Part shown: positions 17,930 to 26,106 of the stretch, in pieces
Position numbering within the stretch: the stretch's first letter is position 1
Layout: each line of letters begins with the position of its first letter
DNA from: Bordetella genomosp. 7
GTDB taxonomy: Bacteria; Pseudomonadota; Gammaproteobacteria; Burkholderiales; Burkholderiaceae_B
DNA length: 64,000 bases
Direction: 5' to 3'
Assembly: GCF_002261265.1 (NCBI RefSeq)
Contig: NZ_NEVK01000003.1
Span: 62,001-126,000 of the forward strand
Made by a program: the position numbers and the translations under genes
Notes under the pieces: model-generated
What the model was told of the DNA's origin: nothing
What the model saw: only the letters and a program-made list of their open reading frames with translations
Database searches by the model: none

Positions 17930-18006
17930 TTGTCCACATACTGTGCACAGCTTGTCCAGCCGTTATGCACCGGATATCCACGGGCCTTTCCACAGCCTTG
18001 TCCCCA
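17930..18006 (+). repeat. Phased array of seven DnaA-box-like 9-mers
   Basis: Seven same-strand 9-mers resembling TTATCCACA start at 17930 (TTGTCCACA), 17941 (CTGTGCACA), 17952 (TTGTCCAGC), 17963 (TTATGCACC), 17974 (ATATCCACG), 17986 (CTTTCCACA) and 17998 (TTGTCCCCA). The spacing is 11, 11, 11, 11, 12 and 12 bp, close to one helical turn. Each differs from TTATCCACA at one to three positions. The array lies between an SDR gene and the tRNA-Lys promoter and contains no gene. A DnaA-binding or titration site is one explanation; a regulatory array for the tRNA is another. Confidence 0.5.
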
Positions 18007-18055
18007 TGGCCAGGCGCGCGCGCTGGAGCCAAACTGGCGTGGCCAGAAATTCATG

Positions 18056-18061
18056 TATAAT
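18056..18061 (+). promoter_or_regulatory. tRNA-Lys promoter -10 element
   Basis: A consensus TATAAT lies 54 bp upstream of the mature tRNA 5' end, in an otherwise GC-rich stretch. No convincing -35 hexamer was found 16-18 bp upstream (the region reads ACTGGC). This suits a strong stable-RNA promoter and leaves a leader of roughly 45 nt. Confidence 0.6.
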
Positions 18062-18114
18062 TTCGCTCTTCCTTGCAGCACGGCAGCTCTTTATGAGCGG
18101 TTTGCAGCAAGCGC

Positions 18115-18190
18115 GGGCTGTTAGCTCAGTTGGTAGAGCAGCGGACTCTTAATCCGTAGGTCGAGTGTTCGAGCCACTCACAGCCCACCA
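18115..18190 (+). tRNA. tRNA-Lys (anticodon CUU)
   Basis: A 76-nt tRNA with a perfect acceptor stem (GGGCTGT with ACAGCCC), the D-arm TTAGCTCAGTTGGTAGAGCA, the anticodon CTT at 18148-18150 (tRNA positions 34-36, loop ACTCTTAAT), the T-arm GTTCGAG, and an encoded 3' CCA. It reads AAG codons. Its terminator follows within 20 bp and overlaps the 3' end of a LysR gene on the other strand. Confidence 0.97.
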
Positions 18191-18196
18191 GGAATA

Positions 18197-19165
18197 TCAA
18201 GCACTTAGGCCACCTTTCGGGGTGGCCTTTTTGCTTTGGGGGTACGACGATTGCAATTTCCACAAGGGTTCGGCCCTGTGGATCAGTCGTGATATCCAAT
18301 CAGCGAACGCGCGCACCGTCGGGGAAAGATGGCGGTTCTTCGGGTACATCAGCGATAAAGGTACGACCGGCGCCTGTAGGTGCGGAAGCACCTGCTTCAG
18401 ACTGCCGCTGCGCAGGTGCGGAATCACCATGTAGCTGGCGGCGCGGATCAGGCCCAGGCCTTCCAACCCGCTGCAGACATAGGCATCCGTGTCGTTGACG
18501 GTAATGCGCGCAGGAACATGGGCCGCGCACTCTTCGCCATTGATGACGAAGTTCCATTGCATGCTTCGACCGTTCTGGTTTGACAGAAAACCCACTGCGT
18601 GGTGGTTTTTCAGGTCGGCCAGTGAGGTTGGCTCGCCATATTGCTCGATATAGGCCGGTGACGCGCACGTAACCCATTCAAACCCGGCGATACGCCGGGC
18701 GACCAGAGTGGCGGAGTCCTGCGGAACACCCGCGCGAATCACGCAATCTACGCCTTCCCGGACGAGATCGATGGTTCGATCTCCTAAAGTAAGCGTCAGT
18801 TCCACCTCTGGATATTCTGCTTGAAACTCCTTGATGGCGGGCAACACGAACAGGCGTGCGAAAGACGATGTCATATCGACGCGCAGCTGCCCCCGCGGCC
18901 GTCCGGCGCTGCCGGGAAATGACGACTCCACTATTTCTATTTCTGCCAGCAGGCGGCGGCAGTGATCGTAGTAGACGCTGCCATCCGGCGTCAGGCTGAT
19001 ATGCCTTGTGGTCCGCTGGAGCAGCCTTACGCCCAGGTGAGCTTCCAGGTCTTTGATGGCGCGCGTTACCGATGATGGCGGAATGGCAAGACTGCTGGCG
19101 GCTTTGCTGAAGCTGTGCGCTTCGACGACACGAGCGAAGATCTGCATGGCCTGTAGCCTATCCAT
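18197..19165 (-). CDS. LysR-family regulator with C-terminus running through a tRNA terminator
   Basis: A 322-residue LysR regulator: helix-turn-helix AHSFSKAASSLAIPPSSVTRAIKDLEAHLG, and an effector domain with GRPRGQLRVDMTSSFARLFV and AGFEWVTCASPAYIEQYG. The body is typical of the group next to oxidoreductase genes. The last residues (KKATPKGGLSA) are encoded by the reverse complement of the tRNA-Lys terminator, giving a tail beyond the usual length of about 300. This suggests the gene was joined to the tRNA 3' flank by recombination. It diverges from the NmrA-family gene at 19560, its probable target. Confidence 0.85.
   Translation of the reverse strand: MDRLQAMQIFARVVEAHSFSKAASSLAIPPSSVTRAIKDLEAHLGVRLLQRTTRHISLTPDGSVYYDHCRRLLAEIEIVESSFPGSAGRPRGQLRVDMTSSFARLFVLPAIKEFQAEYPEVELTLTLGDRTIDLVREGVDCVIRAGVPQDSATLVARRIAGFEWVTCASPAYIEQYGEPTSLADLKNHHAVGFLSNQNGRSMQWNFVINGEECAAHVPARITVNDTDAYVCSGLEGLGLIRAASYMVIPHLRSGSLKQVLPHLQAPVVPLSLMYPKNRHLSPTVRAFADWISRLIHRAEPLWKLQSSYPQSKKATPKGGLSA
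18207..18235 (+). terminator. Intrinsic terminator of tRNA-Lys
   Basis: AGGCCACC at 18207-18214, a six-base loop and GGTGGCCT at 18221-18228 form an 8-bp stem followed by a T-rich run (TTTTTGCTTT). This is a classic intrinsic terminator 17 bp after the tRNA. On the opposite strand it is read as the last codons of the LysR gene. Confidence 0.85.
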
Positions 19166-19559
19166 TCAAATATTCCTGTGCTTGGGGCCGTATCGCGGGG
19201 GGTACGGCGCGGTGAAGACAGCGGGATTCCGGCCGTATGCGCACCTGGCGCTGAACGCTGCTCGCGCCGACGCATGCTGGTATTCGGCTGGTGCGATCTA
19301 TTGAAGCACAACAAGTATTCCGTTTTCGGGAATTGACTGTTCCCGGATCACCAAGAATTCAGTTTGCATGCATGGCGTCGCGCGGCATGGGCTCGATTAT
19401 TCCGGGTTTGCGAATTTCAAAAGCCATTTTCCAGGCTATGTCGATGAGCCCTTCCGGCGCAAACTTGCGGGCGCAGCCGGTAAGGTTTTATCGATCAATC
19501 GACCGGATAAGCGTTGGCCAAAGCCGACGCATCAAACCATCTCATGAAGGAGCATTTAC
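19166..19559. other. 394-bp divergent regulatory gap between LysR and NmrA-family genes
   Basis: No convincing gene was seen; the one overlapping open frame has no family features. The region is visibly less GC-rich than its surroundings. It holds an inverted repeat CGGGAA (19327-19332), seven bases, TTCCCG (19340-19345), and a second symmetric stretch TTATC...GATAA at about 19488-19510 nearer the NmrA-family gene. Either may be the LysR binding site. An AAGGAG Shine-Dalgarno precedes the 19560 start. Confidence 0.5.
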
Positions 19560-20552
19560 ATGCGTACGCATGCAAACGATATTGACGCTGGTACTCCGGG
19601 TCTGATCCCCGAAAAGAATGATGAGCTGAACACGCCCAACGTAGACTTGCGCGACATCCTGGTGCTTGGCGCGGGGCAACTTGGAATGGCGGTCATAAAG
19701 GAGCTTGCTCCGCGTATACGAGCAGCAGGCGAACGGCTGACGGTGCTGGTCTCGCCGCAAACTGTGAATGCCGCTGCTTCGCAGGATGTGGCGACGCTCG
19801 TCGCGCTGCGCGAGCTTGGCGTTGAAGTTCTGGGGCAGGATCTGATGGCAGACGAGCAAACGCTGACCAAGCTGTTCAAACGCTACAGGACGGTGGTGAA
19901 CTGCACGGGCTTTGTTGCCGGGCCGGGCACGCAGTTGAAGATAACCCGTGCGGTATTCGCCGCAGGCGTCAGGCGGTACTTTCCGTGGCAGTTCGGTGTG
20001 GATTATGACGTGGTGGGACGCGGCAGCGGACAGCCGGTGTTCGATGAGCAGAACGAGGTGCGAGGGCTGCTGCGCGGCCAAACTGGAACCGAATGGGTGA
20101 TTGTTTCCACCGGCATGTTCACCAGCTTCCTGTTTGAGCCGGCGTTTGGCGTCGTGGACCTTGAACGCCGAACCGTCCACGGACTGGGTAGCTGGGAAAC
20201 GAAGGTCACCGTCACGACGCCGGAAGACATCGGAAAGCTCACCACCGAGATACTGCTTGCCGAGCCTCGCATCGTTAATCAGATCGTCTATGTTGCCGGC
20301 GATACCCTCTCGTATGGGCAGCTCGCGCAATCGGTCGAGCGTGTGGTGGGCGTTCCGTTCGACAAGACGGTATGGACGCTTGACAAGTTGCGCGCCGATC
20401 TGGCGGTCGACCCGGGCGATGTCATGACGCGCTATCGCGCAGCGTTCGCCCAGGGTGACGGCGTGTGGTGGGAAAAGTCGGCCACCTATAACGCGCGCCA
20501 CGGAATCGAGACATTGGATGTAGAAGGATACCTGCGGGCGCGACTGCGCTGA
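19560..20552 (+). CDS. NmrA/isoflavone-reductase-like NAD(P)-binding protein
   Basis: A 330-residue atypical SDR of the NmrA/isoflavone reductase group. A non-conserved stretch of about 30 residues precedes the Rossmann start ILVLGAGQLGMAVIKEL; RYFPWQFGVDYD and TEWVIVSTGMF follow, as in NmrA-like proteins. The active-site Tyr/Lys pattern of classical SDRs is absent. A strong Shine-Dalgarno (AAGGAG) supports the start. It pairs with the divergent LysR gene, and the two together lie against tRNA-Lys, so they may have been acquired as a unit. The function is unknown; NmrA-like proteins range from reductases to redox sensors. Confidence 0.75.
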   Translation: MRTHANDIDAGTPGLIPEKNDELNTPNVDLRDILVLGAGQLGMAVIKELAPRIRAAGERLTVLVSPQTVNAAASQDVATLVALRELGVEVLGQDLMADEQTLTKLFKRYRTVVNCTGFVAGPGTQLKITRAVFAAGVRRYFPWQFGVDYDVVGRGSGQPVFDEQNEVRGLLRGQTGTEWVIVSTGMFTSFLFEPAFGVVDLERRTVHGLGSWETKVTVTTPEDIGKLTTEILLAEPRIVNQIVYVAGDTLSYGQLAQSVERVVGVPFDKTVWTLDKLRADLAVDPGDVMTRYRAAFAQGDGVWWEKSATYNARHGIETLDVEGYLRARLR

Positions 20553-20633
20553 CACCTTGGCGGCGTGGCCAAAGGGTTGTACTTTACCCCTGCTTGTTGT
20601 GTGGAACGACAATTCACTTCCAGGGTACTACGC

Positions 20634-21617
20634 ATGAATAATTACATGAGATTCTGGGTGTTGTTTATTTCCTGCATCGTCATCGCGGCCGGCGCCGTGC
20701 CGGTGCACGCGGCAGACGTCAAGGGCAGCGCCGATCATCCGCTGGTGCCGCGCTACGAGGGGTCGGAGATCGTCGCCTACGACACGCAGGCCTACGCGCA
20801 GAAGCTGTTTGCGCGCTCGGCGCTGAAGTCCGGAAAGCTGGAAAGCAACCCGGATGCGGCGCTGAAACTGGAAGGCAAGCTCTTTTCCATCACCTACCGC
20901 GCGCCGGAGCAACGCTCGCCCCTGGAGGTTGCCCGGAATTATCGGGCGGCGCTCGAGGCGGCGGGGTTTTCCACCGTGTTTGCCTGCGCCCAGGCGGAAT
21001 GCGGTGGCCGCACCTTCAACCATGCGCTGTCGCCGCGGAATTACTACATGGGGTTCGGCGAGTACTACGTCGACCAGCAGTACCTGCTCGCCCGCCTGCA
21101 GCGGCCGGACGGCGATGTGTACGTGGGCGCCTATGTCGTGCTGAATAAGGCGGGCGGCGGGCCAGACCGCAACCGCAGCATGGTCCAGGTCGACATCATG
21201 GAGCTCAAGCCCATGGAAAACCGCATGGTGGTGCTCCAGGCCGACGAAATGAATGCCGATCTGGCCGCACAGGGGCGCGTGGCGGTGTACGGCATCTTGT
21301 TCGATACGGACAAAGACACTATGCGCGTCGATTCCCGGCCCCAGCTGGAACAGATCGCACAATTGCTCAAGGCCCATCCGTCGCTGCGGGTCTTGATCGT
21401 GGGGCACACCGATGCCCAGGGCGGCCTGGAATACAACCGCGACCTGTCCATGCGCAGGGCCAGGTCCATCGTCACGGCCTTGTCCCGCGACTACGGAATC
21501 AAGGCGGAACGCCTGGTGGCCGAAGGCGTGGGCATGGCCGCCCCGGTGGCGTCTAACCGCACGGATGAAGGGCGCGCGAAGAATCGGCGCGTGGAACTCG
21601 TGGATATCGGAAAATAA
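20634..21617 (+). CDS. DUF4892/OmpA-family envelope protein
   Basis: A 327-residue exported protein. A signal peptide (MNNYMRFWVLFISC to VPVHAAD) leads into a DUF4892-type domain (KGSADHPLVPRYEGSEIVAYD, then LEVARNYRAALEAAGFSTVFAC), and a C-terminal OmpA peptidoglycan-binding domain runs from about residue 220 (VYGILFDTDKDTMRVDSRPQ, then VGHTDAQGGLEYNRDLSMRRA). The upstream in-frame start at 20565 gives no signal peptide, so 20634 was chosen. It probably tethers the outer membrane to peptidoglycan. The membrane protein gene 28 bp downstream may be co-expressed. Confidence 0.8.
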   Translation: MNNYMRFWVLFISCIVIAAGAVPVHAADVKGSADHPLVPRYEGSEIVAYDTQAYAQKLFARSALKSGKLESNPDAALKLEGKLFSITYRAPEQRSPLEVARNYRAALEAAGFSTVFACAQAECGGRTFNHALSPRNYYMGFGEYYVDQQYLLARLQRPDGDVYVGAYVVLNKAGGGPDRNRSMVQVDIMELKPMENRMVVLQADEMNADLAAQGRVAVYGILFDTDKDTMRVDSRPQLEQIAQLLKAHPSLRVLIVGHTDAQGGLEYNRDLSMRRARSIVTALSRDYGIKAERLVAEGVGMAAPVASNRTDEGRAKNRRVELVDIGK

Positions 21618-21645
21618 GCCGGTTTTGTCTTGCCAAGAGGAGTGC

Positions 21646-22401
21646 ATGGATCCGAACCCTGGTCCGTTCAAGCCGGCTGTGCCGTCCGGCCTGTCCCTGA
21701 TCGAAAGAGCACAGGAACTGAAGTGGACGCTGCAGCTCGCCGCCGCGGTGTTGTTCGCGGACCTCGTCCTGGCGTGGCGCACCGGCCAGGGCCTGGCCCG
21801 CTGGTCTATCCAGGCCGATCAGCTCCTGGCCAATTCGGGCTTCTTGCTCGTGGCCGTGCTGGCGTTTGCGGTGCTGATGTCTATTGTTATTCCGCTGGTG
21901 GCGGAGTTCTTCCGGCAATTGGGCTGGCTGGTGCTGACCAGTGTGCCATGGCCCGGCTGGATGCGCACGACGCCGGATTTTCGCCGGCCCGCGGGCGGCG
22001 TTCTTCCCGGCGAATTGCGTGACCATGCCTACCGCACCGGCGACAGGTCACTGCTGGAAATGGTGGATGCGCACTGGCGGCGCGTCAAGCAGGAACATGC
22101 GGACAGGCTGGCCGCAGGCCAGATGGTGTTTGCGGTGCTGGTGCTGGGCATCGTGAATTTCTTTCCGGGGCTGCTTGGCATTCAGGCCGACACTTTGCTG
22201 CGCGACGTGCCCGCTGTCTTCGGTGAACCAGGCGGGCTGGCGCTGTGCCTGGCGTTGCTGCTGGCGCTTGCCGCGATAAAGCTGACCTGGTTCACGGACC
22301 ATCAACACGAATGGATCGACTATCCGCCGCTATATCACGACCTGGAAAATAAGCGTCGCGAACTGCGCCGCGCGGGTTTAGCACCGCCGGGCGCGCGATG
22401 A
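21646..22401 (+). CDS. Inner-membrane protein of unknown function
   Basis: A 251-residue protein with about four hydrophobic segments: two near residues 27-45 and 62-85, and a pair near 160-215, separated by a soluble loop (about 90-155) rich in charged residues. The start at 21646 follows AGAGGAG; the longer open frame upstream reads through the OmpA gene and was rejected. It follows the OmpA-family gene by 28 bp. No family was recognised, and nothing identifies an activity. Confidence 0.65.
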   Translation: MDPNPGPFKPAVPSGLSLIERAQELKWTLQLAAAVLFADLVLAWRTGQGLARWSIQADQLLANSGFLLVAVLAFAVLMSIVIPLVAEFFRQLGWLVLTSVPWPGWMRTTPDFRRPAGGVLPGELRDHAYRTGDRSLLEMVDAHWRRVKQEHADRLAAGQMVFAVLVLGIVNFFPGLLGIQADTLLRDVPAVFGEPGGLALCLALLLALAAIKLTWFTDHQHEWIDYPPLYHDLENKRRELRRAGLAPPGAR

Positions 22402-22459
22402 CAGCGCGCACGCGCCCCACTATGATGACCGATTGTTGTCTGACTCCAGGACTACCGCT

Positions 22460-23473
22460 ATGTCATCTGCTCAACGCATTGTGCTGGCCAGCCGGCCCGA
22501 CGGGCATCCGACGCTTGACAACTTCCGGTTGGAGACGTTCGAGCCCGAAGCCGCGGGCGAGGGGCAAGTGCAGCTGCGCACACTGTACCTGTCGCTCGAC
22601 CCCTACATGCGCGGGCGCATGAGCGACGCCAAGTCCTATGCCGAGCCGGTGGCGATCGGCGGTGTGATGCAGGGTGAGACGCTCTGCGAAGTCATCGGGT
22701 CGCGGCATCCGGGGTTCAAGGCCGGCGACGTGGTGCGCGCACACACCGGGTGGCGCACACATGCCGTGATGGACGGCGATGCCGTCACGCCGGTCCGGAC
22801 CTTCGGCGCACCCGTCACCACGGCGTTGGGCGTGTTGGGCATGCCGGGCTTTACCGCTTATAGCGGCATGAAGCTGATCGGCCAACCCAAGCCGGGGGAA
22901 ACCGTGGTGGTGGCCGCTGCGTCGGGGCCGGTGGGCTCGCTGGTGGGCCAGCTGGCCCGGCTGGCCGGCGCGCGCGCGGTGGGCATCGCCGGCGGGCCGG
23001 GCAAATGTGCGTACGTGCGCGACGAACTCGGGTTCGACGCGTGCCTGGACCATCGCGACGCCAACCTCGGGACGGCCCTGGCCGCCGCGTGTCCACGCGG
23101 CATCGATGTGTACTTTGAAAACGTGGGCGGGCGCATCTGGGACCTGGTCTTTCCGTTGCTGAACCAGTATGCGCGCGTGCCGGTATGCGGGCTGATCGCG
23201 CAGTATTCCGTGGCGGATACGTCAGGCCCCGACCGGTTGCCGGCGCTGATGTCGGCTGTTCTGCGCCGCAGTATTCTGCTGCGCGGGTTCATCAACTACG
23301 AGTTCGCCCGCGACCACTACGACGCTTTTCAGCAAGAGCTGGGGCCGCGCGTGGCCCGGGGCGAGATCAAGTATCGCGAAGACATCGTCGACGGCTTCGC
23401 GAACGCGCCCGAGGCATTCCTGGGAATGCTCTCGGGCAAGAACTTCGGCAAGCTGATTATCCGCGTGGCCTGA
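22460..23473 (+). CDS. NADP-dependent zinc-free medium-chain oxidoreductase (CurA/YfmJ-like)
   Basis: A 337-residue zinc-independent MDR protein. LYLSLDPYMRGRMSDAKSY is the hallmark of the prostaglandin reductase/CurA group, followed by the coenzyme motif AASGPVGSLVGQLARLAG and the YFENVGGRIWD strand. These enzymes reduce alpha,beta-unsaturated ketones and aldehydes with NADPH. The start at 22460 removes nine non-conserved residues. It stands alone, convergent with the next gene. Confidence 0.9.
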   Translation: MSSAQRIVLASRPDGHPTLDNFRLETFEPEAAGEGQVQLRTLYLSLDPYMRGRMSDAKSYAEPVAIGGVMQGETLCEVIGSRHPGFKAGDVVRAHTGWRTHAVMDGDAVTPVRTFGAPVTTALGVLGMPGFTAYSGMKLIGQPKPGETVVVAAASGPVGSLVGQLARLAGARAVGIAGGPGKCAYVRDELGFDACLDHRDANLGTALAAACPRGIDVYFENVGGRIWDLVFPLLNQYARVPVCGLIAQYSVADTSGPDRLPALMSAVLRRSILLRGFINYEFARDHYDAFQQELGPRVARGEIKYREDIVDGFANAPEAFLGMLSGKNFGKLIIRVA

Positions 23474-23493
23474 ATGCCTGCCGCGCCGCCGGG

Positions 23494-24393
23494 TCAGCGG
23501 TCGCGGGCGCGGCCGCCAATGGTGGCGGCAAAACTGGCGACAAAGGCGCCGATCAGCAGCGACGCGAATGCCCACAACGAGAACGCAGCGGCCGCCTTGC
23601 GCGCCGCGTCGGCGGCCTCGCGGGCCTTTTGTTCGGCTTGCTGTGCGGCTTGGCGGGCCTGGTCCTGAACCTGGGTCAGGCGGCGCTGGGCCGCCACTTC
23701 GTCCATGCCGGTCTGCTGCGCAATGCGCTGGACCAGGTAGGTCTGGTCGGGCTCGGAGATCTCGCCGTTGGCAAGGCTGCGGCCCAGGATGCGCGATACT
23801 TCCTGCCGAACGTCGGCCTGGCCGGACGCCGAGGCGGGGTCGTTGGGCCGCAGCAGCGCATCGGTAAAGTAGTCCAGCGACATCGAGCTGGAGCCTGCCT
23901 GCGCGGCTGAGCCCGCCGCCGCGACGACTGCTCCCGCACCGGCCCCGGCGACGGTGGCGCCGGCTTTGGCAGCGCCGGACGCAATGGAAGCGGCGGCCAT
24001 GGCCAGCAGCACCAGGCTCACGACGGCGCTCAGGGCCCATACCAGGAATCCGTGCGCGGTGTCGCGAAAGTAGATCTCATCGCTGTGCACGTCGGTCCAT
24101 TTGGTGCGCAGGCGGCCCGTCACATAGCCCGCGACGCCGTACGAAATGATCTGCGTGACCAGCATCCAGATAATGGAGCCTACGGCCAGGGTAGTGGCGG
24201 ATGCGCCTTCTTCACCCCACGGCGACATGGATATGAACCCCAGGCCGGTGCCGCCGGAGAACAGCATGGCGGACACGGCCGCCGCGATGACGGCGCCGGC
24301 GATGACGGCGCCCCACGATACCGCCGATCGGGAAGATTCTGCCGGCATGGCGGAATAGCCGGGATACGCAACATTGGGCTGTGTGGTTTGCAT
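23494..24393 (-). CDS. Conserved membrane protein with a coiled-coil Ala/Gln-rich segment
   Basis: A 299-residue protein with four clear hydrophobic segments: about residues 26-47 (WGAVIAGAVIAAAVSAML), 70-90, 115-150 (very Ala/Gly-rich) and 275-295. Between the last two is a long helical segment (RLTQVQDQARQAAQQAEQKA, Ala/Gln/Lys/Glu-rich) that should form a coiled coil. It resembles uncharacterised membrane proteins common in soil proteobacteria next to small stress-associated peptides. A DUF3309-like mini-gene and an entericidin-like gene lie just upstream on the same strand. The role is unknown; an envelope stress function is a guess from context. Confidence 0.7.
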   Translation of the reverse strand: MQTTQPNVAYPGYSAMPAESSRSAVSWGAVIAGAVIAAAVSAMLFSGGTGLGFISMSPWGEEGASATTLAVGSIIWMLVTQIISYGVAGYVTGRLRTKWTDVHSDEIYFRDTAHGFLVWALSAVVSLVLLAMAAASIASGAAKAGATVAGAGAGAVVAAAGSAAQAGSSSMSLDYFTDALLRPNDPASASGQADVRQEVSRILGRSLANGEISEPDQTYLVQRIAQQTGMDEVAAQRRLTQVQDQARQAAQQAEQKAREAADAARKAAAAFSLWAFASLLIGAFVASFAATIGGRARDR

Positions 24394-24444
24394 GGAGGTT
24401 CCTTGTCAGGATGGCGCCCGCGCGAGGGCGGCCGTGGCATCAGG

Positions 24445-24516
24445 TCACGTAAGCAGGGCGATCAGGATAATCACCGGGATGGGAACACCCAGCAGCCATA
24501 ACAGTATTGAACGCAT
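24445..24516 (-). CDS. DUF3309-like 23-residue membrane peptide
   Basis: A 23-codon gene read leftward from 24516, giving MRSILLWLLGVPIPVIILIA and three more residues (LLT). The LLWLLGVPIPVIILIAL core matches the short single-span DUF3309-type peptides widespread in proteobacteria, often beside stress genes. A perfect AAGGAGG stands 6 bp before the ATG, strong evidence that it is translated. It is followed 51 bp later by the larger membrane protein gene and may share its transcript. Confidence 0.7.
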   Translation of the reverse strand: MRSILLWLLGVPIPVIILIALLT

Positions 24517-24590
24517 TGATGCCTCCTTGAATTCGTCAGTTCACCTTGCCGGCAGGCGCCCGGGGCCTGGCCATGCTGCATGCGGGCGTG

Positions 24591-24628
24591 GAGTGGCGTG
24601 GCGGGCCGGCCGGCCCGCCACGCCACTC
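24591..24628. terminator. 38-bp perfect palindrome downstream of the entericidin-like gene
   Basis: GAGTGGCGTGGCGGGCC and its exact complement are separated only by GGCC, making an uninterrupted 38-bp palindrome. It begins 6 bp beyond the entericidin-like stop codon. It can form a 17-bp GC-rich stem. No T-run follows on either strand, so it may be a Rho-assisted terminator, an mRNA-stabilising hairpin or a protein site. Confidence 0.6.
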
Positions 24629-24634
24629 GCGCGC

Positions 24635-24766
24635 TCAGCGCGCGCCTTCCTGGATTTTCTCGCCGCCTCGTTCGATATCCTGGCCCGCGCCATGCATGGT
24701 GTTGCAGCCGGCCGTCGCGCTGGCGACGAACAGCATCAGTACGAGCATCTTCAGCTTGCTGGTCAT
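24635..24766 (-). CDS. Entericidin-like small lipoprotein
   Basis: A 43-residue protein. A short signal peptide (MTSKLKMLVLMLFVASATAG) leads to a lipobox Cys (ATAGC), then NTMHGAGQDIERGGEKIQEG, the typical mature entericidin A/B core of small amphipathic lipoproteins. Members are stationary-phase or stress-induced envelope lipoproteins. GGAGA precedes the ATG at 24766. It is followed by a 38-bp palindrome. Confidence 0.85.
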   Translation of the reverse strand: MTSKLKMLVLMLFVASATAGCNTMHGAGQDIERGGEKIQEGAR

Positions 24767-24906
24767 ATGATTCTCCTTAGTGAAGTCGGCAAATCCGACC
24801 TGCGCGCCGTTCAGCAAGCAGCGTGCCTGACGGCGCGCGCCATCGGTAGGTAAGGGTGCATCCGGGGGCCAGGGCAAGCATCCGCCGAAGCGCCCCGGCA
24901 GGCGCG

Positions 24907-26106
24907 TCACGATGCTTCGGAAGCGGGGCAAGCCGGGCGGTGCAGGGCCGCAGAGACCACAAGCGCCAGCAAGGCGGCCAAGGCCACGATAAGCGCGGCG
25001 GCGGGCCAGCCGTAGTGGTTGATTGCGCTGCCCACCGCCACGGGGCCGACGATCTGGCCCAGGTTGTTGCCCTGCATGACCAGGCCCAGCACGATGGGCG
25101 CCAGGCCGGCGGCCGGCGCTACCGAAGGCGCTGCCGACAGCAGCGCGGCGGGTATCACGCCGCCTATTGCAGAGAACGCTATACATAGCGTGAACGCCGC
25201 GGCGTCGGGCAATACGGGCAAGAATATGCCCCACGCGGCGGCGCCCATGGCCGTGAACGCGCAAGCCAGCAGCATGGGGCGGGATGCGCCGCGTGACAGC
25301 AGGTAGCCGGCCGCCAGGTTGCCCACGATATTGGCGGCGCAGGCCAGGGCGCTGAGTGCGCCCGCCGTATGCAGGCTGACCGCCATGCGTTCGATGAGCA
25401 GCACCGGCAGAAAGCTGAACAGGGCGAAGAACATCAGGCTGTAGAGGGCGAACCCCATGGCCAGCAATAACGGCGCGCCCGCCGTCATGACGCGAGCCGC
25501 GTCCCGCCGCAGGGCTGGCCCGTGCCACGGGGCGCGGGTGGTGTCGGCCGGCACGGTAAGCCGGGCCGCCAGTGCCGCCAGCAGGGCCAGCGCGCTGCTC
25601 GTCCACCACAGGCTGCGCCAGCCATTGAACGCCGGCCCGGCCAGCATGGCGATGGCCATGCCCGCCGGCATAAAGCAGCTCCACAGCGAAAAAGCGGCGT
25701 CGCGGCTGCGGCGCCGCACCACATCGTCGCGCTGCAGTATCGAGGGAGCCGCCACGGTGATGCACAGAAAGCCGGCTCCTTCGATGACGCGCGAGCCCAG
25801 CAGCCAGGCATAGGCGGGGCTGGCCGCGCCCATTGCGCTGCCGGCGGCCAGGGCCAGCAGGCCCGCGATCAGCACCCGGCGGCTGCCGGCGCTGGTGACC
25901 ATGGCGCCGGCCGGGATGCCGGCCAGTACGCCCAATACGGCGAAAATTCCGGTAAGCCAGCCCAGCGCGTCCAGGTTCAGGCCCAGGTCGGCCTGCAACA
26001 GGGGGCCGGCGATGGCAGCTTTGCCCACTTGCAGGGCGGCGACGACGCCGCATGCCACCATCACCGTGACGGTAAGCCAGCGGGTCGGCGTGTCGTGCGT
26101 TGGCAT
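24907..26106 (-). CDS. Major facilitator superfamily transporter
   Basis: A 399-residue MFS protein with about 12 hydrophobic segments. Typical features are GWLTGIFAVLGVLAGIPAGAM (helix 2 with the loop 2-3 region) and a second half beginning near MGFALYSLMFFALFSFLP. The start at 26106 is used instead of 26193, because the extra 29 residues are Arg/Ser-rich, not conserved and would cover the divergent promoter. It diverges from a LysR gene 99 bp away. The substrate is unknown; the subgroup resembles CynX/cyanate-type permeases and drug exporters. Confidence 0.8.
   Translation of the reverse strand: MPTHDTPTRWLTVTVMVACGVVAALQVGKAAIAGPLLQADLGLNLDALGWLTGIFAVLGVLAGIPAGAMVTSAGSRRVLIAGLLALAAGSAMGAASPAYAWLLGSRVIEGAGFLCITVAAPSILQRDDVVRRRSRDAAFSLWSCFMPAGMAIAMLAGPAFNGWRSLWWTSSALALLAALAARLTVPADTTRAPWHGPALRRDAARVMTAGAPLLLAMGFALYSLMFFALFSFLPVLLIERMAVSLHTAGALSALACAANIVGNLAAGYLLSRGASRPMLLACAFTAMGAAAWGIFLPVLPDAAAFTLCIAFSAIGGVIPAALLSAAPSVAPAAGLAPIVLGLVMQGNNLGQIVGPVAVGSAINHYGWPAAALIVALAALLALVVSAALHRPACPASEAS

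Noticed and set aside
18115-18235. Attachment site of an integrated genomic island at tRNA-Lys
   Set aside because: No integrase and no repeated tRNA 3' end were found downstream; only the LysR/NmrA pair junction is unusual, so an island is not claimed.
19291-19605. 104-codon open frame in the LysR/NmrA gap
   Set aside because: It overlaps the NmrA-family start in another frame, has no Shine-Dalgarno and covers the likely operator region.
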